The notes: generated by a model not told the origin, from the letters alone. DNA of 64,000 bases from Lycorma delicatula (GCF_047948215.1 NC_134460.1:122711324-122775323); one strand, 5' to 3'; positions 45,720-57,710 are shown, counted from the first letter of the stretch. Program-made: numbers and translations.

Positions 45720-46740
45720 AATATATAACTATCACAAAAAAGCGATAACTATCACAAAAAAATAAATACAACAAATTATATTCATTATTTCCTATCTCTT
45801 AATGAAACTGCCCAAATAAATAACACTAGTGACCTGCTAATGTAATGCAATCATTTATTAGTACAAGAATGTGACCTTTAGCTCCAGAAACGTTAAACAT
45901 TTTTTGCCTCCCAACCCTTTATGGGAGTTTGAATAAAACCAAACGTTTTTAGAAGACTATCTAAGGAACATTAAATTGTATGAAAAGATATACCTAACTG
46001 TGAATAAAGATTTAAGACATGAGTCCCAGGAAGTCTGTATTCTCTAGCCTCCTTGATCGTTGTAACCAAAATTAAATGACATTAATGCAACATGTACAGA
46101 AATAATCAGACATAATTTCATTTATGAGCCTGAGTCTACAGCTTGGAAATATCTATTAAAAAAATATATAATAAAAGAATCAACATAAAATACTTGGTTT
46201 GTAAATACATACCAGAATTTTTTAAGGTTAAAATTGTGTCTTTTAATTAGAGACGATAATGAAACATTAAGATTTGGAAAATCCCTTCGTAAAAAAATTG
46301 ACCCAATTCACCTACCTTCCCTTGTATATGATACAGCTGCTATATAGTATATCATCTATTTAGCCAGAAAAGTAAATATAATAGAAAATTTAATATCTCA
46401 GAAAATAAAATAGCAGTTAGTTAGAAAACTAACGCATTTCCGTACCAAGAATTATCGAAAATATTTATTGGGATAGTTTATAGGTGAATTTAGTACATGC
46501 TGGAAGTAACAATAGATGAAGAAAAGTACAGTTTCAAAAAAAAAAGTAAAAGCGAAATAATTTTTAAAATTCAAATTAGTTAGAAAAGGTAGATTGAGCA
46601 AGAAAATTATGTATAAGAAATTTATAAATCTCAAGAAAGTATTAAATAATTCAGATTGAGGATATTAATTTCTCTTTATTAAAATATAATTAAAAGTACC
46701 GAGAAAGAAGAGTTATTTATAATCTATAAAAAAATCAGTT
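45720..46740. other. Intergenic sequence, weak repeat similarity
   Basis: 45785-45945 resembles 25175-25330 (AATGAAA-T-CCCAAA, TAATGTAA, ATTAGT-CAAGA), suggesting an unclassified repeat. No coding motif I can name. Confidence 0.35.
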
Positions 46741-46749
46741 AACTATCAT

Positions 46750-47345
46750 AAAGAGTATAAACGAAGACAGTAAGCTTTAATTTACAAAGACGTGAAACAA
46801 GGTTTTTTATGCTCTTTTTAACTTGAACGTTGAATAATCAGTAAAAGAATTTAAGAAAACGTTTGAAACAGTATTAGCAGTACAAAGAGAGAAAATAAAA
46901 TTAATTTACTAGTTGATAATAAAAGAACAATGAATTAAAATAAATAATGAATGACTTGGATTCATTGATCTCAGAAAGATTCAGTTTGAAAGCAGTCAGA
47001 AATAGAACAAAGACAACTAAAAGTAAAAAAAAAAAACCATATAGGATAATAAAAAGGAATAATAACAATAATGAAAAATATTAATATTACAGAACATAAT
47101 AGATAGGAAGTTAATCTTCTCTTTTAAATTGGAGTATTGTAAAAAATGCAATAGAAGGGAAGATTTGAAACAGATTATAACAAGCAAGAAAAGTTTTCAT
47201 TGAGAAAAGAAATCAATGTATCAAATCCATAGTTAAAAATAAGATAATAATAAATAAAAATATTTTTATAGAATTATTGATTTACTGAAGCAAAATGAAA
47301 GATAAACTAGAAAGAGAGAGAATAACGATTTCAGAAATTTGTTGT
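46750..47345 (+). pseudogene. Highly decayed LINE, RTE-type pattern
   Basis: Plus strand near 46783-46900 gives KDVKQGFLCS, LFNLNVE, SVKEFKKTFETVLAVQREKI, which parallels the RTE motif B stretch (VRQGCSLSPLLFNLYMELAV to VQGEKIKM) at 4.6 kb. Later KAVRNRTKTTKSK (46990-47025) and NRL-QARKVFIEKRNQC (47175-47220) match the order that follows in RTE. Stops throughout; an older family or copy. Confidence 0.4.
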
Positions 47346-47889
47346 CGCCTGAGGTTGTTAAAAATGGATAAAATATATGATAAATTTTGAGACGAATTAG
47401 GGAATAAAGAAAAAAAAAACTTGAAATAGAATTATATAAAAAGGATAATTAATTTGGTGGTCATATCACATAAAAACACCAAACGTTAATTAAGAGTAGT
47501 ACAAAATGTAAAAGTGTACAACTGTAAAGAAAAAACAAGTTTTGATTACGTAGCTGATACGAAATATATTAATTCTGAGGTAATAAGATTAGTATAAAAT
47601 AGAAAACAATCAAATAACCGATGATAATGAATATTTAAACTGTATGAAACCAAAAATAATATTTTTCTTGTTAATAAGCTATAAAAAAATAATTTCTTTA
47701 GATCTGCGTTTGAAACTAACGAGTATTTCAAAAAGGACGCAACTCTTTTGTATGATGACGTGAATTTATTACAAAAATACTAATGTTAATATAATACTAA
47801 TACAATTATATTCAAATTACCTTTAATAACTTTACAATAGATATTAAATGATCCTATAATCCCGATGGAGGTTCGTACACATTTCTTAA

Positions 47890-48850
47890 TATTTGCTTAC
47901 TTTTTTGTAATGTTTGAAATCTGACTTTCAATGTTACCCTTCAATACGTCAAATGTATGAAGATTGTTTTTGAAAAATATACTTTTTAAAGAGCCCAAGA
48001 GAAAGAGCAGAAGAGATCTTACTGGTGTAAGATCTGGGAATCTTGGAGGCCGCAACCCTTTTCATATCAAACGATGGCCAAAAAATTCCCGTAACATATC
48101 CAGCGCTTCATTAGCAGTATTACACGTTGCGTTATTCTGCTGAAACCGACATTTCCGTTCGCCTAAATCTAACATGACAATAAACTGTTTTATTAGTGTT
48201 GCGATAAACCACACCGTCTACATATTTATCAAAAAATAAAGGCCCTATTACACGAAGCCGGGAGATCGCACACCATACACCAATTTTACGTGCGTGTAAT
48301 GGTAGTTCTTGAAATGCATAAGGATTATCAGCGCTCCATATTCGGCAATTTTACCTGTTGATGTAGCTATCCGAATGAAACCGTGCCTCGTCGCTGAAAT
48401 AAACACGATCGAACATTTCAATATCGTTGTCATCGACAAGAGAATGAAATCGATGACGATACTGTAAACGTTTTCCGTGTTGCTTACTTCTTTCAGATTT
48501 TGAACAACACCGATGCGATAAGCATACGATTGTAATTTTTAGTAGCCCTGAAAGCTGTAGGTAGTGAAAGCCGGCCTGTGAAGATAATTTTCTGAGTGAG
48601 CGAGTCAAACATTTTTCACATCCTTCTAACTTTTACTGTTGACAGTGATGGTCGACGTACGCTTTTCCGATCGTGTACATTTCCCGGTCTCACGAAATTT
48701 ATTAATCAAACGCGATATTGTCAACTTATTTAGGAACTGAAGAATTGGGAAATTTTACCCGAAACTCATCTTTCACTCGTTCGTAAGATTTATGGGCGCA
48801 ATAAGTCTCAATAATAAAAACAGGTTCGCCCTTGGAAAAGACAAAAAGAT
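47890..48850 (-). pseudogene. IS630-Tc1-mariner superfamily transposase M5, almost complete
   Basis: Minus strand. N-terminal helix-turn-helix part near 48650-48840 (FVIETYCAHKSYERVKDEFR, then decayed). 48351-48608: LTRSLRKLSSQAG, then FDRVYFSDEARFHSDSYI with the first catalytic Asp. 48240-48350: LPLHARKIGVWCAISRLR, VIGPLFFD. The DGA/QQDGA box near 48150 is lost. 48000-48050: a PPRFPDLTP-like segment holding the third acidic position region, then LGSLKSIFFKNN. This is a transposase type common in insect genomes. Interrupted by stops; termini not located. Confidence 0.7.
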
Positions 48851-48879
48851 TTAACCGTAGTTTCTATCCTAGTTAAGAC

Positions 48880-48985
48880 TTTTGCCTGCAGAAATAAATG
48901 GGCAGAACATTTGTTAAGAATGCAGGACGATACGTTACTCAAAGAAGCCTTAAAGTTAAATGACATTCGGTGAAGTTATTCCGCA
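48880..48985 (+). pseudogene. LINE C-terminal scrap
   Basis: Plus strand reads RNKWAEHLLRMQDDTLLKEA then LKLND, the WxxHLxRMxDxRLxK pattern near the C-terminus of many LINE ORF2 proteins. It directly abuts the M5 transposase. About 35 codons only. Confidence 0.5.
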
Positions 48986-48989
48986 ACTT

Positions 48990-51465
48990 ATTAATAATTA
49001 AATAGTTAAACAAAATATAAAAAAGATTGTTTTTTGTTAAAAGTTTGTATATTTAATAATATTTCAATTGTTTTACTTGATACAAATAAAATAACTACAT
49101 AAGAGTATGTAGGTCCTATCCTATGTTGAATAATTAAACTTTATATAAACATTTTTATATAACATATTTATATAAACATGTTAAACATTTTAACATTTAA
49201 ATATATAAATCTTCATTAAGTTTAAGTATGTATTTAATTACATAATAATTAAAGTATTGTACTGTATTAAATTTTAATTTAATATACGAAATGTGTACGT
49301 ACGTTTCTTGTAATAACATTTCTACTCGATTTGACGTGAGACCCCTACCACTAAATAACGGAATAAGAATACATAACCATTCTTTAGTGAAGCGTTCATA
49401 ATGTTTCATTTCAGGATGGCAAATCCACCGAAATGTTGGCAATTCAAGAAATACATTTTATTAACGAATGGGATTGGCTGTATAATAAATATCATTACTC
49501 TCAAAAAAACTACAAGTGTCTCAGATAATTTACACATTGATAAGACGTGAGAGATAATCTAAAGCAAAACTAATATTTAATTTTAATTACCTGGCATAAT
49601 AGCTCTATAGCTATGCTGCAAGAAGGAAAGTAAATTTGTCAAAAAAAAAAAAATAGTAAAGATAATAATAAAAAAAAAATAATAAAAGAATAAAATAGAA
49701 AGAAAGAAGAAAAAATAGAAGAAAGTTAGTCAAAAAACGGAGTTTGGGTTTTTTTTCATTTCTAGACGTTTCATGATCCAGCGACCCCCCAAAAAAAGTG
49801 GGGGTAATTTTCGTACTTACGTACGTGTGTTGGCGTGTTTGAAGCTTAATAAGAACATTTGACTGGATAAACCAATTCTGATGAAAGACTTTACAGAAAC
49901 TCGTGTGTTTTGGGCGATATGTTGGTAAAATTTTGGGGTCAATATTTCAAGGGAGGTAGATATTTTTCAATGATGAAATTGACAGTCAATTTTCTCAAAT
50001 TTTTGCAAAAATAACCCTAATTTATATTAATATGCATTTTTTACCATTTTTTCCCCAAAATTTTCCCTTCCAAAAAAATCGAAAAACATTTTTTTATTTA
50101 TTGTATATTTTTTAACCGATTTCTGTTTAATTTTTTCCTAAGTGTAGTATTAATGCAAACGATAAAAAAATAATACTTTTGGGGGAAATATTGGGAAAAG
50201 GGAGCGGAATAAAAGTTTAAAAATATCGATTTTTTGAATTTTTACAATTTTTTAAAACTTTTTTGATTTATTTAAATTTTTATATAAATAGTACAATAAA
50301 ATTTCAATATAACTCATCCCATCACTAAAAAACAAATATTAGGTAAATTTTTACTGGTTGTACAAAGTTTTTTTACTTTCTTCCATTTAACCTAGTAAAT
50401 GTATACAAAAAAAAAAAAAAAAAAATTGGCGGTGATTTTGGGTATGGGGGACTGGAAATAATTAAAAATATCAATCTTTTGAATTTTTAAAGTTTTTTCA
50501 TGTATCATTATTTTTCTACTGTATAATAAATAGCAGTGCCAGGTAACTATAAAAACTTTGTTTTTAGCTTTTTCAATGGAAGACAAGCATTATTATGAAC
50601 TTTTATAAATTAGACGTAATTACAAGAAATTTTAAATACATCTTTCGGAAATTCTATTCATTTGTGAGAAAATAAATAAATTCATTTTTTTTTTGTAAAT
50701 AAATAAATCCGGGTTATTGTGGTACAGTAATCGTTTAAAATTGGTGAATATAATAATAAAATATACAAATTAATAAAATTTATTTTTATTTTTCTAATTT
50801 TATCTCATTTTCCAGAATGTTTACTTTTTTTACTGTGTTCTTTATCAAATAAAAATGTAAGTACCTAACTCTTTCTCTAAAATGAAATCATTACTCTTAG
50901 TCTAAATAAAATAAAATAAACATGATCTGCATTCATTATTATTTTATATAAAACAAAGTGATTTATTTTTATAAATTCTTTAAATGAATCAGTAGATATT
51001 ACTTAGCTGTTGTTAAGTATTAAAAATGATAGTAACTTGTTATTTCTGAATTTTATTTAAACAAGTACGATATATTTTACAACTGCATGGTAGAGATACG
51101 TGTGTTAACAAATGAACAGAGTGGCAGGTGAAAAACTGTCTTTACATTGGATCAATCTTACTTAAGTGGAGATCGCTTAAGATGAGCTAGGACGGGAGAC
51201 CTAATCAGGAATTAACTCTAGATGGATTAGCTTGTCTCTCTGATACACTCTACTGTTTTAACTCGACTCTAACTAACATTTTCTCTTAATTTGCTTCTTC
51301 TTATAATAACGTTTTTTTTTTTTATATAGGAAAACTTAAAAGCGTACAGTATTAAAAAGAATAATAAAATAACGGATTATATTGTAGAAAACAAAAGATT
51401 CGTTTATGTAAAAAGTAATATAACAATTTAAATTTTTTTTGTAAAGTACATCAATTTATCACCGA
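48990..51465. other. AT-rich sequence, no gene seen
   Basis: Long AT-rich stretch with A runs near 49640-49730 and 50408-50425. 49780-49802 can form ACCCCC-loop-GGGGGT. No coding or SINE/LINE signature. Confidence 0.45.
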
Positions 51466-51469
51466 ATTC

Positions 51470-51588
51470 TCCTTTTTTCTGATTAGTCTCCGCAACCACG
51501 GTAAGGCATTACTTCAGAGGACGAGTAAGGATGATATGTATGAATGTAAATGAAGTGTAGTCTTTTACATTTCATTTACATTCATACA
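51470..51588 (-). mobile_element. SINE2 tail fragment ending in a fold-back
   Basis: Minus-sense 3' end of SINE2 (GACTACACTTCATTTACATT, CATACATATCATCC, CCTCTGAAGTAATGCC, A-rich). The truncated 5' side carries an inverted copy of its own edge: 51537-51554 and 51571-51588 are exact 18-bp reverse complements. Confidence 0.85.
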
Positions 51589-51589
51589 C

Positions 51590-52112
51590 ACGGAATTCTC
51601 CATATAAAATTGAATAAAAAAAAATCTTGCTTAATAACAGAAACGTTAGAACAAAGGTACAGATATGAAAGAAGATTTATTTTTAATATGTACCTGTTAA
51701 ACAATTTAAAAAAATATTTATTTATAGAAATCAAAAACACACAGTTATCCTTTTCTTTTTTTGTAAAAGTGAAATACCAGATACATCATTATAATCAAAG
51801 TCACGGCGAAAATAAACGTATTTTACCGGGTAGGGGAGAAGTCCCGCCCACCCCGTAACCACAATAACAATTTCAGAAAGAGAGTTAAAAGGTTATCATA
51901 ACAAAAAAAAAATACAACAAATTTTTTATGGAAATATAGTTTTGAGTTTTAAAGGGGCTCCTTGAAAGAGAAGTAATTAAACCAAGATCCATCCATCTGT
52001 CAGAAAAAATAAATAAAAATATGTAATATATGAGAATGAATGTGAAAAAAAAGTGATAATAATAAGTGTATATAAAATGTAGTTACCTACGTACATACTT
52101 TTATAAATAAAT

Positions 52113-52159
<47 letters not shown>

Positions 52160-52665
52160 TGCATAATTACTTCGTTATTAGTAATATCCCGATTCTCTCT
52201 TCAGGAATCTCCTATTTAGAGTATTCCGCTTTCAGAGATGGTGGGAGGCAGGGTTGGGTCAAAAATTTTAAATGAGACATATATTCATGCGATACATTGT
52301 TTTAAAGGACTTTACAAGAAAATAAAAACGTTGCAATAAAGGAATTCTGATTATTTAAACCAAAATGGCGATCATAAATGTCAAATAATTAATTAAAACT
52401 TGAAAAAGTAATTATTATAATTTTTCAAATACTTTTACTGAGTAAATACTTACTGGAGCTTACTGAGTTAGCCTCTATTATCGGAGACGATTTCCAAAGA
52501 GAGAATCGAGATACTTCAAATACAAAAAAAATTAAAAGGGACCATACAAACGTAGTTCTAGCTATCTGAAACAAATATATTACTGGCTGTAATTTTGAAC
52601 TGGGTGATCAACATTTAGTTTTAATTGTATCATTCTTCTCGTTTATAAAACTCTTTAAAATTATA
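51590..52665. other. AT-rich sequence, no gene seen
   Basis: A 102-codon frame at 51550-51858 begins inside the SINE fold-back and is lysine- and phenylalanine-rich with no motif, so I do not call it. (TA)n is listed separately. Confidence 0.4.
52117..52154 (+). repeat. (TA)n microsatellite
   Basis: About 19 uninterrupted AT units. Confidence 0.97.
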
Positions 52666-52686
52666 TATATCAACTGATCATTGATC

Positions 52687-52864
52687 CCTCTATCGAGGCA
52701 TTTACATCGGTGACATCCCAACAAGGCCGGGTTTATTACTACGGGATGTAAAAAGTCAGGGCGATAGACGACTCCCGTTAAAGCCCAACAGGGCTTGGAA
52801 CGGGGGGGATGGTGTGGCGACCGGAATGTCACTAGGCGGGTGTCTTCCCCTAAGGGGTTGGGAT
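52687..52864 (-). repeat. Family D GC-rich repeat, copy 4, with 13-bp target duplication
   Basis: Inverted relative to the other copies. It ends on the right with CTTCCCCTAAGGGGTTGGGATG. TGATCATTGATCC lies on both sides (about 52674-52686 and 52865-52877), exact over 13 bp, typical of retrotransposition. No poly(A) is visible. The derived frame is Pro/Cys-rich with no motif. Confidence 0.8.
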
Positions 52865-52879
52865 GATCATTGATCCCCC

Positions 52880-54440
52880 GTTTGAAATGTTTGATTTGAA
52901 ATGAAATTAAATAACTCTTTGGTAAACTACGAGCATATAGGTAAGTTTCTTTTAAATTAATTTATGTTCTTTGCTTTAGCTAAGAAAACTTTATACGTTA
53001 ATCAATATAATGAGTATAGTACATTTTTTGTTATTATTTATTACAATTTAATTTATATTTACAATGTAAGTAATTAAATAAAATTTAATGTTTCTAATAA
53101 ACACAGCAGTTAACTCTCTATCATTCTAGTTCGGTGAATTACATGATGCAATTTAAGTAATAAATGTGTATTTTTTTTACGAGGCTATGTTCTTTTATAG
53201 GTACTATATTTTAATTTCCTTTATTTTATATTACGTTATTTTAATTTAAGTTTTTCCCTTTATTTTCTTTTTAATAAAAACATTCAATGTAAGAAAAGAT
53301 TAAATGTAATTAAACTTGTATCTTTTGTAATTGCTTTTGTTTTGTTATTAAATCATAATTATAACTTAGGACTTAAAAGAGGTGTATTTTAAATATTGCA
53401 TTGTGTATTATAAAAAAAAAAAAAGTGAGTAATATATATTTATTAACAAATTATTGTAATGTTATATTCCATTTTATTAAAATTGTAATTTATCTTAGAA
53501 AAGACGAGAAAAGTGTTTATAAAAGAGGAACCGTGGGGTTAGAAAAATATTACAACAAAATTTATTAGTATACCGGGTGTTCATAAATAATGGACCACAT
53601 TAATACCGTTAAAAGTTGGCTGAATTGTTAAGAGCGCTGATCTGAGCACGCCCAATTGTTATAAAACGCCCATACGTCCTTCAGTAAAATTTTCAGTATA
53701 TTCTGTATGAGACTGATATTTTGTATTTTATTACAGTATTATAATAACAATAGCATTTATCTAAGTGAAATCGTAAGTAGAAATATTAACACAATGTGTT
53801 TTAAAATAAAAATATTAACATTAAATTTAAAAATTATTTCTTTATAAATTGTTTATTTATTAAACAACTCCAGTTTTTTGAAGAAAAAATTATACGGTGT
53901 ATTATTTTTATAAATAAAGCTAAAAAAAGTTATTTAGAAATTAATTTCAATATTCGATACTTTTCTATTAAGAACTAAATAAATTTATCCATTTGTTAAA
54001 ACAAATGTTTAAAAAACGAAATCTACGTAAATTATGGCAGAATTTCTGAAGGCCAGTAAGTGCTTAATATCGTTGTCATCACTGAAACTCTTCGAGAAGA
54101 TAGGACTCGAGAAATTACGACATACGGCACCTCTATGTCTTTTATTCTTACACTTTGCGGTTACGTTCAACTTTTTGGGTGTGCGTGCTGTTTTTAGAAT
54201 ACAAGAAATTAAAGTGGTAATTTATTTTAAAGTGATAGAAACGGAACTTCTCTAATACGTTTGCTAGGAATCCGAATATGTGATGGAATCATCCTTAACG
54301 TTGTTTCCAATTTAATCGGTGGATGTAGGCATAGATTGATCAGCAGTAACTGGCGAAATATATGTTTTGTTTCACGACATACAGGATATAACGATATCTA
54401 TCTAGCATGGTTCTTTGTTCTGTTTATGTAATTTCGCCCA
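52880..54440. other. AT-rich sequence, possible lone transposon end
   Basis: At 53570-53600 TACCGGGTGTTCATAAATAA looks like the terminal inverted repeat of a DNA transposon, but no partner end was found. The ATG frame at 54034-54255 has no recognisable domain. Confidence 0.35.
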
Positions 54441-54460
54441 CTTGTAATTCGTCGAAACCT

Positions 54461-54755
54461 CTCTTTTTTCCTGTTTAACCTCCGGTAACTACCGTTAAGA
54501 TAATTCTTCAGAGGATGAATGAGGATGATCTGTATGAGTGTAAATGAAGTGTAGTCTTGTACATTCTCAGTTCGACCATTCCTGAGATGTGTGGTTAATT
54601 GAAACCCAACCACCAAAGAACACCGGTATCCACGATCTAGTATTCAAATCTGTGTAAAAATAGCTGGCTTTACTAGGACTTGAACGCTGGAACTCTCGAC
54701 TTCCAAATCAGCTGATTTGGGAAGACGCGTTCACCACTAGACCAACCCGGTGGGT
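54461..54755 (-). mobile_element. SINE2 with 16-bp target duplication
   Basis: Full-length minus copy: head CCACCGGGTTGGTCTAGTGG, AAATCAGCTGATTT palindrome, body CAGATTTGAATACTAGATCG, tail CATCCTCTGAAGAATTATC, A-rich end. Target duplication TAATTCGTCGAAACCT (54445-54460) and TAATTCGTGGAAACCT (54756-54771). Confidence 0.93.
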
Positions 54756-54779
54756 TAATTCGTGGAAACCTACCCAAAA

Positions 54780-55850
54780 TTTTAGTCTGTCAGTTTAGAG
54801 GAGCAAACGTTCCCGTATATTCCATGATATGAACCCAAACTAAACCCACACTGTCATTTGAAACGTTGAGCAATCGTTGATTGGATGCTGGAATATCAAC
54901 TAGTGAACTGAGATTTTGTAAAGAACATAATTTTTAGCGAAGAGGCGTATTTCTTCCTCACTGAGTATGTCAACAAGCAAAACTATCACATATGGGACAT
55001 AACTAATCCAGGGGACATTAAAGAACAATCCACCAGGTTGGTGTAGTGGTGAACTCGTCATCGCAAATCGGCTGATTTCGAAGTCGAGTCTCTAAGGTTT
55101 AAATCCTTATAAAGGCAAGTTACTTTTATACGAATTTGAATACTAGATCGTAGACCGGTATTCTTTGGTAGTCGGGTTTTCAATTAACCGCACATTTCAG
55201 AAATGGTCGACCTGGGGCCTGCACAAGACTACACTTTATTTACATCATGCATATCATTCTCTGAAGTAATATCTTGCGGTAGTTCCGGAGGCCAAACAGA
55301 AAAAAGAGAGAGAAGATTATTCAAGAATGGCCTATGAATATTCAACAAATGACAATTTTGGTGCGGATTTTGTACTGGCGAAGTGATGTTTCTTGAAAAA
55401 GAGTGCAGAAACACAGTAACTGTCGATGGTTAACGTTAACATAAGATCATATTCGAAATTTGATGGCCTTATTTGGACGGCATGATTTTAGGGTGACATA
55501 TAATTCTAACAGAGTGGCATTCTAACATTGCAGTAAGACGCGTGAAACAAATTTTTGTTGCGGCAGAAATTTAACTGGAAACTCATTTCACGTAAAAGCG
55601 AAGTGAATCGGCCAATGAAAATTTGAGACATTACATTGTGTGAATATTTTCCTTTGGGGTTTCATTAAGCCCAAAGTTTATAGTGTAAAATAAGAACGAT
55701 TCTTGAATTGAAAGCAGAAATTTTAGTTATCGCCGACCCTATTGAGTTGCAGTTATGAAAAAAAGTGATCCAGAATATTTTTAATAAACATTCAAGTGCA
55801 AAATACGTCGTGGAAGATGTTGTCAGATGTCCTATTTCATATTTGATGCC
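54780..55850 (+). pseudogene. IS630-type transposase M6, interrupted by a SINE2
   Basis: Plus strand. 54930-55020 reads IFFSEEAYFFLTEYVNKQNY then HIWDITNPGD: the SDEAHF box (first acidic residue, here SEEA) and the VNKQNxRxW motif. A SINE2 splits it. After 55313, WPMNIQQMTILVRILYWRSD, a diverged VTVNG region and a FGRHDFR stretch follow. 55640-55690 reads LWGFIKPKVYSVK, the motif after the third acidic residue, and 55820-55845 reads DVLFHI. Different family from M5. Many stops; ends not mapped. Confidence 0.65.
55023..55312 (+). mobile_element. SINE2 inside transposase M6
   Basis: Head CCACCAGGTTGGTGTAGTGG, B-box region AAGGTTTAAATCC, body CGAATTTGAATACTAGATCG, tail CATTCTCTGAAGTAATATCT then A-rich with GAGAGAGAA. 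The M6 reading order continues on both sides. Confidence 0.9.
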
Positions 55851-56100
55851 AGCATTTATCCTTTCAAATAATGCAATAACTTTTCCAACTAATAAATAAA
55901 TATAATTATTTTTCTAAAATTAAATTCTGTGTTTACGTTAATAAAAAGTAAACAGAATTAATTTAACTTAAAATACAAGAATCGTAAAAAATTGTGATGC
56001 CCCATCATTAACAGAAAAGTATTCAATATTCAAAACTGTTTGAAAAAGTTAATGTTTATAAATTATATATTTATAAATCATAATATATTACTCACAGACA
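55851..56100. other. AT-rich sequence, no gene seen
   Basis: Nothing recognised. Confidence 0.4.
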
Positions 56101-56112
56101 CAGTTTATTAAC

Positions 56113-56282
56113 TTTTCTTTTTTTTTTTTTGTTTAACCTCCGCAGCTAAGCATTTTATCCTCAAAGAATGAGATGAACGTTTTGTTGCGTGTGTGAAAAA
56201 TGCCATACCTGACCGGGATTCGAACTCAGGACCTCCGAGTAAAAGGCCGAGACGCTACCACTCGCACCACGGAGGCCGGCAT
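56113..56282 (-). mobile_element. SINE1 with 11-bp target duplication
   Basis: Full-length minus copy: GCCGGCCTCCGTGGTGCGAG head, B box GAGTTCGAATCCCGG, tail, poly(A) seen as T(14). AGTTTATTAAC at 56102-56112 and 56283-56293. Confidence 0.93.
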
Positions 56283-56289
56283 AGTTTAT

Positions 56290-56591
56290 TAACGTGGAAT
56301 AACATAGCTCTAAAATGTATGTACAATCTATATTATAATCAACGTAGTAAAATTATTGTAACTTAATCTCGACAGATAATTGATGTACTTCCATACGTTC
56401 AGCTTTCAAAGCGAAACATTTCCAATAAAATAATTTCGGTAATAAGTAAAGTTTATTTAAAAGAGGTGATGCACTTACATCAATATAAGACAGCAACTAT
56501 TTTATCTGTCTAATTGACTAATATCCTCATCTTGTTAACCGGGGTATAATACAGTTATTTATTAAAAAAGTAATATTTTTACAGATTACTA

Positions 56592-56629
<38 letters not shown>

Positions 56630-57060
56630 CACAGTATATTTATATCACATGCACTCTGAATTTCGCTTGGTAGCATTAAATCTAAATTTAATTGCAATCC
56701 TAGTAATGCCCTGGTCAATAGTAAAATAGCATAGATCCTACTGCTTGTCAAGATATCTCAGTGCAATTGCCACGCAGCTAGGGAGGGATGTAGCTGGTTG
56801 TAGACGGTGACGTATTGATATGGTCGGGTACGCTTAGAGTTGAAAGCGGAAGGGATTTAAAAAATATTTCAGTGGCCTTGCCAAATCTTCTTTCGGTACC
56901 TCCCTTTTCTCATTACAGTAAACTTCGATCATCCCCTCTAATGCTTAGGGAAAATGGTTTACCTCTAAATATCGTACGGATACATACAGACTTCAAAATG
57001 TACGGCAACTCTTAAATAACTTTACAAAATTTATACAACAAAAATTAAATATAGCAGCTG
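56290..57060. other. Intergenic sequence with (TA)n, no gene recognised
   Basis: (TA)n at 56595-56625. The 66-codon frame at 56815-57015 (IWSGTLRVESGRDLKNISVA onward) has no motif I know and no neighbour to support it. Confidence 0.4.
56595..56625 (+). repeat. (TA)n microsatellite
   Basis: About 15 uninterrupted TA units. Confidence 0.95.
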
Positions 57061-57079
57061 CGCTCCGCCTCAAAACGAT

Positions 57080-57710
57080 ATGTTGTTTTTGTATAAAAGC
57101 ACCATATCCTGATTACCCAGGGAGATTACTAAATTATGGGAGGTATCTAAACAAAATGAAATAAAAAGGATATTTTTATGACACCATATTTTAAAGGGTA
57201 TTGTAAAAGAAAATTTCTGACGTAAAAAAAACTTCCGACTACGACAGACATTACTAAAAAAACTTCTCCGCCTTTTTTGTTATAATTAGTTTCAAAAGTG
57301 GCACTGTGTATCTTACATCATGAGTTAAACACAAAAAAAAAAATTAACAAATGTTGCTATCTCAAAACGATACATCTTTTGGTATGAGACCAATACGACC
57401 TTTACATTGGTTGTTCTTTATAGGTGACTTTTAAAACTAGCTGTGAAAAATATTAAATGGCCGCCATTCTGATTAGGTTTGTTATAGTCTGATGTTTTTT
57501 ACTTTAATTCTTTTTCAATGCTCTTTAAAATGATGACACAACTCTACTCTTTGCATTTAAGATTTCATATTTACTCCAACCGGGAGTTTACAGGATTGGT
57601 GGTCTCATGGCGATAAATAGCCCTTTTTGAGATAGAAGCATTTATTAAATTCAATTTCTGAATGTTTAATGGTTGAAAAGTTATTTAAGGGCTACCATAT
57701 TCTCCTCATA
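57080..57710 (+). repeat. Family G dispersed repeat, copy 1
   Basis: Shares ordered segments with 60555-61135: TGGCCGCCATT then TGTTATAGTCTGATGTTTTT, later TGGTCTCAT, GAAGCATTTATTAAAT and GGTTGAAAAGTTATTTAAGG. Non-coding and old. Confidence 0.6.

Noticed and set aside
51550..51858. 102-residue protein
   Set aside because: Starts inside the SINE2 fold-back and is AT-driven low complexity.
52608..52832. Pro/Cys-rich 74-residue protein
   Set aside because: The GC-rich part is repeat D; the other D copies do not maintain this frame.
53570..53660. LTR or transposon terminal repeat
   Set aside because: TACCGGGTGTTCATAAATAA is end-like, but no matching partner was found, so no element is called.
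54034..54255. 73-residue host protein
   Set aside because: No domain, no splice or promoter context, single short frame in AT-rich DNA.
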